Made by a program: the position numbers and the translations under genes | Shown: positions 22,124-32,300 of the stretch, in pieces | Layout: each line of letters opens with the position of its first letter | Position numbering within the stretch: the stretch's first letter is position 1 | The notes under the pieces: model-generated | Seen by the model: only the letters and a program-made list of their open reading frames with translations | What the model was told of the DNA's origin: nothing | Databases searched by the model: none | Assembly: GCA_037447655.1 (NCBI GenBank) | Contig: JBBHKE010001533.1 | Span: forward strand, 1-64,000 | Length of the DNA: 64,000 bases | Reading direction: 5' to 3' | Origin: Zygnema cylindricum | Taxonomy: Eukaryota > Streptophyta > Zygnematophyceae > Zygnematales > Zygnemataceae

Positions 22124-22154
22124 CTCTCTCCTACAATTCAAATTTGCTTTCACC
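21840..22154 (+). promoter_or_regulatory. CT-rich 5' region of the PRISE-like fragment with repeated AATTCACAGT motifs
   Basis: Directly upstream of the ATG at 22155. AATTCACAGT or close variants occur near 21872, 21903, 21946, 22045 and 22064, with weaker versions near 21977 and 22134, spaced by CTCTC-rich sequence. A pure (CT)n run covers 22078-22128. It resembles a plant 5' UTR/proximal promoter with a GAGA/CT microsatellite. Promoter activity is inferred. Confidence 0.4.
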
Positions 22155-23550
22155 ATGTCTAGAGGTGAAGCGAAAGTTTCCAAAAAGGAGGCTTTGGCTC
22201 GAACCACCGACCGCCATATGGCTCTCGTTGTCGGAGTCACAGGGATCGTGGGAAACCATTTGGCAAACATTTTTTTGTCTGGAGAAGGAGGGCCATGGCA
22301 GAAGGTGACTGCAATTAATTTTTTGTTTGGAAACTAGGTCGAAAGGAAGATAATTCTATCTCATCTCTTCGGATCGACGTTTTAGTATTTGGCTCGTTTT
22401 ATTTCATCTCTCGCAGTCTAAGTTGTAGTATTTTGCTTAGTTTAATTGCTGATTTTTTTTTGGAGTGTCTATTTTAACTGGAAGGAAGTGTTTGATTACC
22501 ATGGAGGAGGATTTGAGGCAAACTTTTAATTGTGTGAAAAATGCCTACAGTGAAACCTTTCCTTATCCCTTTTTTTTGTTTTTTCTATTGTCACTATAGA
22601 CATAGAATATGTGAAATGTACGTGGCTTGTAAATTGTCTGGCCAAGAATCAAGAAACGAGGGCTTGTTTCTTTTCTAGTTTCATGATTTTTTTTTAATGA
22701 CAAACCTTAAAATGTGTCTGAACTATTTCCCCAAAATTCCATTGCACACATTTCTGAAAATGCCGTGTTATGTTCATGTAATACGGTGCCCAATTAAAAG
22801 AATGCATCGACCAAACTCAAACATAAGCCATGTTATTGTAAAACTTGCAAAAGTGACAGAAATTGATTGGTAAAGCCCACATTTTCACATTTATCTCATT
22901 CATGAAACTTACATTCTCACAAAACTTGGCAAACTTGAAGTCTAACTTTTTGAAGTATAATTACTTGCTGTAAAGTAATACATCTACAGCTTTAGAGTTT
23001 TGGTTTTCTGTCACGGTACTTATAAATGTTTCTTAAAACTCTTTTGCCCTTGAATTTTTTTATTGTTGAGGCACAACACAAAATGCTATTAGCATTAGTA
23101 ACACTAATTCGGAGCCTGTTTTTGTTTTTGCCCTCTGACCACAAAGTAGAGTAAATAACACTAACGATTTCCTTCCTAGCGCTAATTCATTAAATGGTTC
23201 TAAATTGGCCATGTCATTTGGAACCGGATTAAAATTGATAACACTTCTATAAACCGAAGCTAATGATTTTTTACTCTAATACCGATTCATGATGCAGTGA
23301 TGTAGATTCAATGGTGTATACTGTCTTCTTTTTGGTAGGTGTTTGGTGTTCTCGGGAGCCATTGCCAGAATGGATGCCTCAAAATCCGAATTATACACAC
23401 ATCTAATGTGATGTGGAGAATTCAGATGATGTTTGGTGAATCTAGGGCCACTTATTGGCGTTAAACACCTTTTCAGGGCCACATGGTCCAAGAAAAGCAG
23501 TGAACTGGAATCTTGCGAAGCTAATGGCTCCATGTTCAAGAATGTGTTAA
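22155..23550 (+). pseudogene. PRISE / progesterone 5-beta-reductase-like gene, first two exons only, truncated
   Basis: Exon 1 (22155-22304, 50 codons) contains ALVVGVTGIVGNHLANIF, the Rossmann NADPH-binding start of the PRISE (iridoid synthase/5-beta-reductase, short-chain dehydrogenase) family, and ends GGPWQK before a GT donor. Exon 2 (23339-23550) continues in phase: VFGV, then PEWMPQNPNYTH, CDVENSDDV and a final block SKKSSELESCEANGSMFKNVL, which match the family consensus. It has an indel after VFGV, a stop at 23404-23406, a second stop at 23437-23439 and a further scrambled stretch. The remaining ~250 residues (catalytic Tyr/Lys region) are absent because Copia element B starts at 23795. 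The family reduces enone substrates with NADPH; this copy cannot encode that enzyme. Confidence 0.75.
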
Positions 23551-23794
23551 GTATGTCTTCAATTTCATGTTTTTTTTTTTACATGAAAGAATAATGGCTC
23601 TTTATTGTTTCCCGCTTATGTGCTTATTCTTGTATGAGAATAAGCAGAGATATTTCTATGCCTTTTTCTATTTTGTGCTATCAGAGTATGTGGAAGCTTG
23701 ATAGTTCTGGGTCAGTATATACTTTGTTTTTCCAGAGTAGTCCTGATTAAAGCGAGCCAAAAATTATAATCCACACCTGTTCTCTATCTATCAA

Positions 23795-24776
23795 TGTTGA
23801 AAAGAGATGTATTTTGTAGTCTTTCTTGTGGACTTATTACATCCCTCATACTTGTCGTAGTCACTGAGGACGTGTAGGCTGCCATGGCTGTCTGTTGCAG
23901 CTAAAGGAGGAAAGTAGATCATTTAGTACAGATTTTTCTACAAAATACATGCTACCCCTTATGGGACTTGATCCAGTGACCTCCGGATGTGTGCCATACA
24001 AATTAGACGGCCGCCTTATCCCGTAGGTCTTGATGAAATTGATACACGTATATGGCGCGATATTTATTTAAAACTATACCGCGCCGGACATTTCATTTAA
24101 CTTATTACGGGACGATTTATGCATGGAAACATACCGGTCCCCACGAAATCGGGACCGTACGAAATATACGAATTAACATCTAATTTCGACGGACGAAATC
24201 AAATGTCCCGATCTGATCAAACTACTCACAGTGGAGCCAAAATGCCGGAATAGCCATTTAGCTGTTTGCGGACTAGATGTAGGTGGATGACACGTGGCAA
24301 TATATGGTTGGACAACGGATATCACGGGAGGAGCAACTACGGCTCCGGAACTGACACGCGTTAGCGTAACGGCCATGCCGTACTATGGCCGTACAAGAAG
24401 TACAGCGGTACATGTACCTTCTTATACTTTACAGTCTTATGATTGGCCGAAGTACCTTAGTAGTAGGATTAGAGAGGTAGCTTAGGACCTAGAATATTTT
24501 TTGGTTTTCCAGCCTCTCTCTTAGAGTGCACTTGTATTTATATACCAACTTTGGTTAGCCATAACTTAATGCTTAGGGGAGCAATTTCAGTGATTCTTTT
24601 TGCAGCAGACTCAGGGGAGTCCACGCAACACAGGAGTGTAGTTGATCAGGGTTTTTTGCGTCCGAGGGTGGGAATTATTCATTTTCAAAGTCAAAAGAGC
24701 ATATACTATCCTAGAGGCTTCACATAAGCTGGACATTCTGTGTACCAATGGAGGTCACAAAGGTCACAAAATTACA
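23795..24776 (+). repeat. 5' LTR of element B (diverged Copia-1)
   Basis: Proposed start TGTTGAAAAGAG at 23795; the end ...CACAAAATTACA at 24776 is fixed by the adjacent primer-binding site GGTCATGGGCCCAAC (24777-24791). It shares blocks with the C LTR (TTGTCGTAGTCACTGAGG, GACACGTGGCAA at 24289-24300, GGGGAGCAATTTCAG) but is far more diverged. The 5' boundary is less certain than the 3' boundary. Confidence 0.6.
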
Positions 24777-25323
24777 GGTCATGGGCCCAACCTCTAGGGT
24801 GCCCATTTTCAATATAACAAGGTTCATTTATTGGGAAACTATGATGTGGGGTGCATTGTTTTAAAAAAGGCTTTGGGGCATTGTGAGTGGTCGTGTGCGT
24901 CGGCCATCTGCAAAATTGAGAGTTCCACCAGAGTTTGGAGGATCTCGGTTCACAAGAGGATCTGCCGAGGTAGAGGTGGTAGAGGATGTCGGAGAAAGCA
25001 TCTTGTCGGATATAGGGAAGGAGAAGGGGAAGGAGAAACTTACACCGATGCGTAGGAGATCGGTTTTGATAGCAGATGTTCAAAAAACCGAGGCTAATGA
25101 TAGTGAAATCTAGGATTTCAACAATACAGCGGGGACTCATTTTATTCTCAGGCGTCTCACCCAGACAGTGGCTACACCTCATCTTCATGTTGACAAGGCG
25201 AACGAGTTATGGGAGGCTCTTGTCAACATTTACAAGAGTGGTACGATTCAGCAGCAAAAGTTGGCAGATCAAAAGGTACAAGTATATGTATACAAAGGGG
25301 GAAAGATGTTAGATTTTTGCAAT

Positions 25324-27087
25324 TGTTGTTTTTAGAAAGCTTTAGTCCTCTCTATACCTCAGCTATGAGGGAGAGAGAGCTATTCAAGACTTAAGCTATT
25401 TTTGGTTGAGTTCGGTTCAATGGTTACCAAAATTAGTGTGACAATGAAGTTGGAAGTTCACGGTTCATTCACACTTGGGAAACGCGTCGTCACTTGAAAG
25501 AAATACATGAGTATGTCCTCCGTGGACGTACGAAAATTCGGCAAGACCACGGGACTTCGTGAAGTCAGTTATTTGGTGTCAAATCCTCTAATCGGACGGC
25601 TGACAGCCGCCGCCAACAAATACTGATGAGGCCTGACTAGATCACTATCACTTTACGTTGTCTGAACTTCGGTGTAAATATTTGGTAGAATAGAATTTTG
25701 TATGTAGTGAATTAGTTGTTTAGTGTTGAGAATGTGGTTTATGACATACCTTCAGTACAGAGGTATACTCATAATATTTGTTGTGTTAGAATGTTACATG
25801 TATGGCTGGATTGCCGCCGTACAGCTTAGTGTAGTTTCGGTGTATAGAAGAAGGACTTAGTGAATTTGATTCGTTAGGAACAAATGATATGAAAACTGTG
25901 CACTCAGTTTTATGTAATTTCATTTCTGCATATCTCACAGATCTGTAAGCAGAATTCATTGAAATTCTGTGTATGTTTTCATTTTTATTTTATCTACATT
26001 TTGGTAAATTTTCAAGACCATTGGGTAGTTTTTCTGAAATTTATAGTCTGTCAAAGTTGCTGTTCAGCCATCAATATTTGTAGAATCTTCCTCTTTTGAT
26101 TTGTTCTACGATGACTACTACTGCATCTTCTTCATCTTCATTGCCAGCAGTTGTCTCAGAACAACAAGTGGTGGCTCACTGGTAGCTCAGTGGTTGCTTA
26201 GTATTAGCTTGAGAGCTTGACGTACCTCTCACGTACACTAGCATTGTCGGTACAACACTAGTATAAGACTTAGGACTCAGAACACATGATGTATCTAGAC
26301 TTCCAAGAAGTAAAACTGTAGACAGTTTTTGGGAAACTTTTGAGTATTATATCTTGAGTGTTGTCAGGTCACTTGTACTGAAACTTTGGGAGTTGTCACT
26401 GTTTATGCTGCTCTATACTTTGAAAGAGCTTTGTGAAGTTTGGATGCGTGTATAAGATTCGGTGAGCACTTGTAAACAACTGTTTGGTAGGATTCTTGAT
26501 AACTTCTGAGAGTGTATCATGTCTACTTCTACTACTACTGCTGCTCCTCCACTTGCACTGGTGGTTGTAGAACAACACAATATACCTCTTTTTTCAACAC
26601 TCCTCTTATTTTCTAGTCTATCTTTTGCTTCAGTCCACCATTCTCCCTATAAAAAAAAAGATTTAGGAGAAGGGACCTTTTTAGTCATCATATCTGCTAC
26701 CATCTCACCATCTGGTCTATATTCCAAACTAATGATTTTATTCTTAACTTTCTCCCTAACAAAGCTCAAACGAATATCCATGTGTTTTGCTTTAAAATGA
26801 TGCTTAGGGTTCGCTGGAATTGCAATAGCAGCTTGATTGTCACAAAATGTCTTTTGTACTCCATTCTTCATGTATCCCAATTATTGAAGCGGAGATTTCA
26901 CCCACATTAACTCTTTCACAGCCGAACAAGAGGCCATATACTCAGCCTCCATGGTGGACTAAGCAATGACCTTTTGTTGCTTACTGCTCCAACCGCAAGC
27001 TCCATTCCCAACATATAACACATACCCTGACGTACACCTCCTCGTCGAAGCATCCCCATAACTGGCATCACTCGTCTCAAAACAACA
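25324..27087. mobile_element. Composite insertion in element B gag: Copia-2 LTR pieces plus a reversed Copia-1 RNase H fragment
   Basis: 25324-26166 is Copia-2 LTR-like (starts TGTTGTTTTTAGAAAGCTTTA, ends CTCAGAACAACA). 26167-26577 repeats the 3' half of such an LTR (ends GTGGTTGTAGAACAACA, preceded by ATGTCTACTTCTACTACT). 26626-27070 is Copia-1 RNase H in reverse. The right edge again ends CTCAAAACAACA. The host gag reading frame resumes right after. No clean target-site duplication is seen (GCAAT left, ATAGT right), so more than one event is likely. Confidence 0.55.
26626..27070 (-). pseudogene. Reversed Copia RNase H fragment
   Basis: On the minus strand: 'ASYGDASTRRCTSGYVLYVG', 'CGWSSKQQKVIA*STMEAEYMASCSAVKELMWV', then [37 protein letters not shown] and 'MVADMMTKKVPSPKSFFL'. 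This is the Copia RNase H C-terminus (Copia-1 type) with internal stops (near 26960 and 26883). It lies opposite in orientation to the surrounding element B. Confidence 0.8.
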
Positions 27088-27689
27088 ATAGTGACTTGGT
27101 CGGGTTATTTATGGAGTTGGAGAGTGCAGGGTAAGGGGAGACCGAGAGAGAGAAGGTGAATACTTTGTTGGTGAAACTCCCAGATGATTATGAAAACATT
27201 GTTAACAAGGTTCAAGACTTGCCATATCATCGATTGATCTGAAACTCCGTTGTGGGAATGATTTTGGTTCGAGAAAGCACAATTGAGATTCGGAGAGGAG
27301 GAAAGAGTGTTCAGGCATTGGCTGTTGGTACTAATTGGAGAGATAAGGATTCCAAGAAACCTTATGGGAACTTTGGTGGAGGAGGAAGAGGAAACCATGA
27401 CGGATCTCGACCAAGGGCTCCGAAGGGGCTTTGCCATTTTTGTAAGAAGCTGGGAAACTACATGGCGGAGTGCAATAAGTTGACGGAGTTGAGATTGAAG
27501 GAAGAATCGATTGGAAAACCGGCCGAAAGGAAAAAGAAGGCGCTCGTTACGACAGAAGTCGTGGGAGAGGATACTGATGATGACGATGGAGAACTTCTCC
27601 TCGACGAGAAGTTGGAGGTGAAAGGTGAGCCGAAGATTCCAAGGAGGCAAAAGTGTGCTTTCGGTGGAGTGTAAGAAGCTTCTGAAGAA

Positions 27690-29999
27690 GGATGGATCAT
27701 TGATTCAAGAGCCTCTATGCATATGTGTAGAGAAAAACCATTGTTTACCAAAATGAGAAACTCCCTACTGTAGAGATAAAGTATGGGGATGGGAGAATAG
27801 TGACCACTAATTCAGTGGGATCACTAGATTTGAGGGTCCTAGTTGATGGAAAGACATCTATAGTCACTTTCTCTGATGTTCTTTTTATTCCTGAGCTGAA
27901 CAAAAATCTTATCTCTACGTCGGTCTTAGATGATAAGGGCTTTGAGACTAGTACTAAAAAAGGAGTCTTCGTTGCTAGCTATGAGAATGAAGTGTACTTC
28001 ACAGCTGAAAAGGGAAGCCAAGGAATGTTTAGGCTGAATTTGAGTAATGAAAAGACAGGAGTTTACTATGCTGGTGTAAGTGATTTAATGATGTGGCATA
28101 AAAGATTGGGACTTGTGCCATCAGTTGAGGGAAAAGATTTATGCTAACTATCCCCGATGATTGGTCTAGATACTCTAGAGTATATTTCTTGAAGAACAAA
28201 TGTAAGGCTTCTGCTTACTTTAAAAAATATAAATCATAGAGCGAAACGCTTCATGAGACACCTAAAAAGAGAGTGAGAAGTGATAATGGGGGGGAATTCA
28301 CTTCTAATGAATTTGAGGATTACTTGAAAGAGAAAGGGGTTCAACACCAAAAGACTGTCCCAAAGAACCCAGAACAAAATGGTGTAGCCGAGAGACTAAA
28401 TCGGACATTAAGTGATAGTGCCCGTAGCATGTTGACAGATAAAAAGATAAGGAAAAGCTTTTGGGCAGAAGCTATGAATTGTGCTAACTATCTCAAAAAG
28501 AGAGTCTTTACCTCAGCTGTAAAAGGTCAAACACCCTATGAAAGATGGACCAGGAGAAAACCTAACATATCACACTTAAAGGTGTTTGGAAGTCAAGTGT
28601 TTAGTTTAAAAACAGAAAAATGTGATTGGAAGTTAGATGCTAGAGGAAAGCCGGGATACTTACTTGGGTATGATGAGAACGTAAAAGGGTATAGAGTTTA
28701 TGATCTTGGAAGAGAAAACATAATTCTAGTGAAACACTTGGTAGTTATGGATGAAGGAAAATTCATAGATCCCTTTAAGTACATTAAACAGGTCAGAATT
28801 AGAATTGAATCCGAAAGTGAGTTAGATTCAGATTCTACTAACCGAACTCCGGTTCAACCTGACTTTGCAAAGGAAGAGGAAAAACTGACCGAGAGGACAC
28901 TCTCTTGGAGTCACAATATCCGGTACAAAGAGGAAGAAAACGAAAAAAGACTAGAAATGGACGATGAACGTCCGCAGATGGACTCCACTGATAGGAGAGA
29001 AGGCGAAGTTGTTCGGAGAAACCCAAGTTTACCCTCCATTCCAGCATCGGAGTTTGAAGGAGGAAAGAGAAGCAGCGAGAGACTTCAAGAGAGACAAGTG
29101 AACAACAAGGTAACTAAGCTGTCACATTTTAGTGAACCTCACACTTACTCGGAAGCGGTTAATAGTCAGAAGGTGGTAGATAGGTGACAGCTATTAATGA
29201 TGAGATGGCTTCCATTATGGTAGCAAACACTTAGGAGTTGGTGGATTGTCCTCCGGATAGAAAACCAATAGGATGCAAGTGGGTATTTAAGTTGAAGCTC
29301 AACCTTGATAACACTATCAAGCGATACAAGGCCAGATTAGTGGCAAAGGGGTTCACACAAAAGGAGGGAATCGATTATGAGGAGACCTTTGCTCCGGTTT
29401 TTAGATTCCCCTCCATCCGGATTTTACTCAGTCTCACGGCAGCGGAAGACATGAAAGTGCACCAAATGGACATCAAAACTGCTTTCTTACTTGGAGAATT
29501 GGAAGAAGAGATTTTCATGAGACAACCGGAGGGATTTGTGGAGAAAGGAGAAGAAGGACAGGTGTGTAGGTTCATAAAGTCCCTTTATGGACTAAAGCAA
29601 GCTCCTCGCCATTTGAACAAAAAGCTGGACGAGTTTTTGACGAATTTGGGATATATCCAGATCAGTTCGGATCATTCGATCTACTTATTTGAGGATGAGG
29701 AAGGTATAATTTTCATTGCCATATATGTTGATGATCTGTTTCTGTTAAGTAAATCAATGGTGAAAATTAATAGATTGAAAATAGATCTAAAGAGTAGATT
29801 TGATATGAAAGATTTGGGGGAGGCAAAGTATATTTTGGGAATTCAAATGGAGTGGGATAGAAAAAGGAAGACAATTAGACTAACTAAAAAGGAAACAATT
29901 GGGAATATGCTTGAAAAAATTCAAATGGAAAAGGCAAATAGCTGTACAACTCCAATGGATATTAGACTCAGCTTTGTTAGAGAGAAAGTAGAAAATTAA
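27690..29999 (+). pseudogene. Element B protease, integrase and reverse transcriptase, RNase H deleted
   Basis: The protease site reads WIIDSRASMHMC (27692-27728; Gly of DSGAS is Arg). It is followed by LRVLVDGKTSIVTFSDVLFIPELNKNLISTSVLDDKGF, then the GAG-pre-integrase 'MMWHKRLG' truncated into the core. The integrase core retains SDNGGEFTSNEFEDYL and NPEQNGVAERLNRTLSD (28273-28420) and the WTRRKPNISHLKVFGSQ C-terminus. RT (29238-29960) is well preserved: [48 protein letters not shown]. At 29955 it jumps to the last RNase H codons (MDIRLSFVREKVEN) and stops. Confidence 0.85.
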
Positions 30000-30135
30000 A
30001 TAATCAGTTTAGAGTACCGACCAGATAGTGAGATGGTAGCAAATATGATGACCAAACCTGTGCCTTCCCCTAAGCTAATTTTCTGCAGGGAGAAGTGTGG
30101 TCTGAAATTAAAGATTGACTAGAAAATAAGGGGAG

Positions 30136-31182
30136 TGTAGAAATTAATGGTTTTTAAAGTATTTTCTAGGTCAGAAATAAGAAAGAAGCCGAGGCAGTCT
30201 ACCTCTAACTTCTCTCTCCAACTCTCAAACTTGTCGCAGTCACTGAGAAATTGGAGAGGAAGCTAGAGCCATGGCTACCTAGGCTATCCTGAGGTTTACG
30301 GGAAATATATATTTGGGGTTTATTAAGTAAAAATATATGCAGCGGCCATAGGATTTGAACTTGATACCTGCAGGACGGCAAGCTGCCGATAGCTGGTAAC
30401 CACTTAACCGTTAAGTCTTAAAGTAGTGTTACGTACTACGTAGTTTGATAACTATTTAATCATTAATACGTAAGATAAATCATTTAACTATAATTGTTTA
30501 CGGGATACATAGAACCGGTAGTGTAAAAGTAGGAATTGCGGTACGGATAAGAAATCAATACCGCGCATTGATTTCGTAAAGCGAAACAAATACCGCGCAT
30601 GTATTTATTACGGCTCCGATCAAATGTGAATTTAATCGGACGGCCAAAATTAAATCCGAGATCTCAGAAGAAGAATTCGGAGATTTGTGGGCATCGCCAC
30701 ATCGGATGACACGTGGCGAAATTACATTAGATCGTGGTATCTCCGGAGATTTACGGCACCGAATCCGGATATGACATGTGTCGACATTTAGGCTATGTTG
30801 TACAATTTCCGTACATAAAGTACATCGGCGACTGTACTTTTGTGTACGGAGGAGAAATCTGATTGGTTCCGTACATCAGTAGATAGAGTCTGTGAGAGAG
30901 ATAGGACTTAGAAAAATTAGGAGATAGGATCCTCTCTCCCACAGAGCTTCTGTACAAAAAGTCAACTTTGACCCTCCATAACTTACTGTTCATGGGAGCA
31001 AATTCATAGATTTTTTTGCTATCGACTCAGGGGAGTCTTCCCTTCACAGGGGTGCAGGTGGTCAGAGTTTTTGTTTGCCAGGGTGGAAGTTATTTTTGCT
31101 AAAACACAAAGGGGTCAGGATTATCCTAGAGGCTTCTTGTAAGTTGTTCACTCTGAGGACTTATGGAGGTCTTAGAGTTTCA
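30136..31182 (+). repeat. 5' LTR of element C (also the right LTR of composite B)
   Basis: TGTAGAAATTAATGG...TTAGAGTTTCA, 1047 bp. It carries the ABRE/G-box GACACGTGGC (30708-30717), several CCGTAC/GTACGG motifs (30788-30870) and an antisense tRNA-like segment (30336-30420). On its left lies the 3' end of a Copia internal region, and on its right the primer-binding site of C, so it is shared by two internal regions. Confidence 0.9.
30336..30420 (-). promoter_or_regulatory. tRNA-like A-box/B-box segment antisense in the C LTR
   Basis: On the minus strand TAACGGTTAAGTGGTTACC (30395-30413) is followed by GGTATCAAGTTCAAATCC (30351-30368), spaced like the internal promoter of a tRNA. The 3' LTR copy is at 35735-35810 and the D copies at 5163-5223 and 11872-11937. 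Conservation across diverged LTRs is seen directly; pol III activity is inference. Confidence 0.5.
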
Positions 31183-31197
31183 GGTTATGGGCCCACC
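31183..31197 (+). other. Primer-binding site of element C overlapping the gag start codon
   Basis: GGTTATGGGCCCACC follows the LTR end immediately and is complementary along all 15 bases to the plant initiator tRNA-Met anticodon arm. The gag ATG (31187-31189) pairs with the CAT anticodon. Confidence 0.8.
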
Positions 31198-32300
31198 CTC
31201 TAGGGTACCAATCTTTAATGGAACAGGCTTCATATACTGGGAAAGTATGATGATATGAGCTCTATGCGAAAAAAGGTTTTGGGGGATAGTGAATGGACGG
31301 TTGGGGCGTCCATCAAGTCTTGGAATTCCTCCAGGGTTTGGAGGAAGCAGATTCACCAGGAAAGAGGATCCACCTTCAACTGAGGAAACAAAAGAAGAGG
31401 AGGTGGTGGACAAAGGAAAGGAGAAGGAGACGACCACACAAATAGCAACAGGTTCTGCATTGATGTCACCTACTCCGAGGAACGAGGAGAATGATACTGA
31501 AACCTGGGACTTCAACAATATGGTGGCAAAGCACTTCATCCTACGCCATCTCACTCAAGGACTTGCATGTCCTCATTTGCAGGTAGAAATGGCATCTGAT
31601 CTTTGGATGGCTCTCATAGAGATGTACCGAAGTGGTACGATTCAGCAACAACAGTTGGCTGATCAGAAAGTTAAGGAGTATGTGTACATAGGGGGAAATA
31701 TGCTGGATTTTTGCAATGAGCTTGCTACACTCTTCATGGAGCTAGAGAGTGCGGGAAAAGATTTTAGTGAAAAAGAAAAGGTTACCTGTTTACTGATGAA
31801 GTTACCTAATGAGTTCGAGAACATAGTCAACCGTGTGCAGGACTTGCCGGACTCAAGGTGGATATGGAACTCAGTGGTAGGGATGATTCTCGTTCAAGAG
31901 AATACGATTGAGATCCGAAAGAGAGGAAAGAGTGGCCAAGCCTTCGCAACAGCGACTTATTGGAGGAACAAAGATTCCCGAAAACCGGTCGGAAACTATG
32001 GGGTAGGGAGCAGAAAAAACAGGCCGACGAGTTCGAACCAAGGGCTCCCAAAGGTTTATGTCATTTTTGTAAGAAACCAAGGCACTATATGGCAGAGTGC
32101 ACTAAGCTAACCGAGCTTTGGTTAAAGGAGGGGCAGACCGGTGGTACCCCGAGAGGAAAGAAAAAGGCCCTTGTCACACAGGTACTTCAGGCGGAATCTG
32201 AGGACGAGGACGATGATCTCCTTTTGGATGAGGAGTTGGAGGCGAAAAATGAGGTCGAAATTCCACGAAGGCAGAAATGTGCTTACGGTGGATTGAAAGG
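31187..32300 (+). pseudogene. Element C gag, two lesions
   Basis: MGPPSRVPIFNGTGFIYWESMMI then TGA (31256-31258) where element D has GGA. The frame continues ALCEKRFWGIVNGRLGRPSSLGIPPGFGG, 'VEMASDLWMALIEMYRSGTIQQQQLADQKVKEYVYIGGNMLDFCNELATLFMELESAGKDF' and 'LLMKLPNEFENIVNRVQDLPDS'. After a frameshift near 32010 the frame reads PRAPKGLCHFCKKPRHYMAECTKLTEL, a CCHC knuckle (32058-32100) and an acidic linker 'SEDEDDDLLLDEELEAKNEVEIPRRQKCAYGG'. The layout (capsid core, then one knuckle) is standard Copia gag. Confidence 0.85.

Larger units (their letters stand above)
24783..27690 (+). pseudogene. Element B gag, split by a nested insertion
   Basis: The first part (24783-25323) reads 'FNITRFIYWETMMWGALF', 'GIVSGRVRRPSAKLRVPPEFGGSRFTRGS', 'LRRLTQTVATPHLHVDKANELWEALVNIYKSGTIQQQKLADQKVQVYVYKGGKMLDFCN'. 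The frame continues at 27088 with 'GLFMELESAG', 'LVKLPDDYENIVNKVQDLP' and 'GMILVRESTIEIRRGGKS' to a zinc knuckle reading CHFCKKLGNYMAEC (~27430-27475), where the knuckle His is Asn. Multiple stops and frameshifts occur, including TAA at 27672. Confidence 0.75.
23795..30135 (+). mobile_element. Ty1/copia element B (Copia-1-like), diverged and composite
   Basis: A diverged 5' LTR (23795-24776), a primer-binding site (24777-24791) and gag start are followed by a 1.76-kb nested insertion (25324-27087), the rest of gag, protease, integrase and RT. The last ~180 bp of internal sequence (29955-30135) is almost the same as the end of element C. It is joined to B's RT at a shared ATGGA, which deletes RNase H. 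Element B thus shares the LTR at 30136-31182 with element C. Confidence 0.75.

Noticed and set aside
30336-30420. Functional tRNA gene in the C LTR
   Set aside because: A- and B-boxes are present, but no acceptor stem pairs across the ends and no convincing anticodon arm forms; treated as tRNA-like only.
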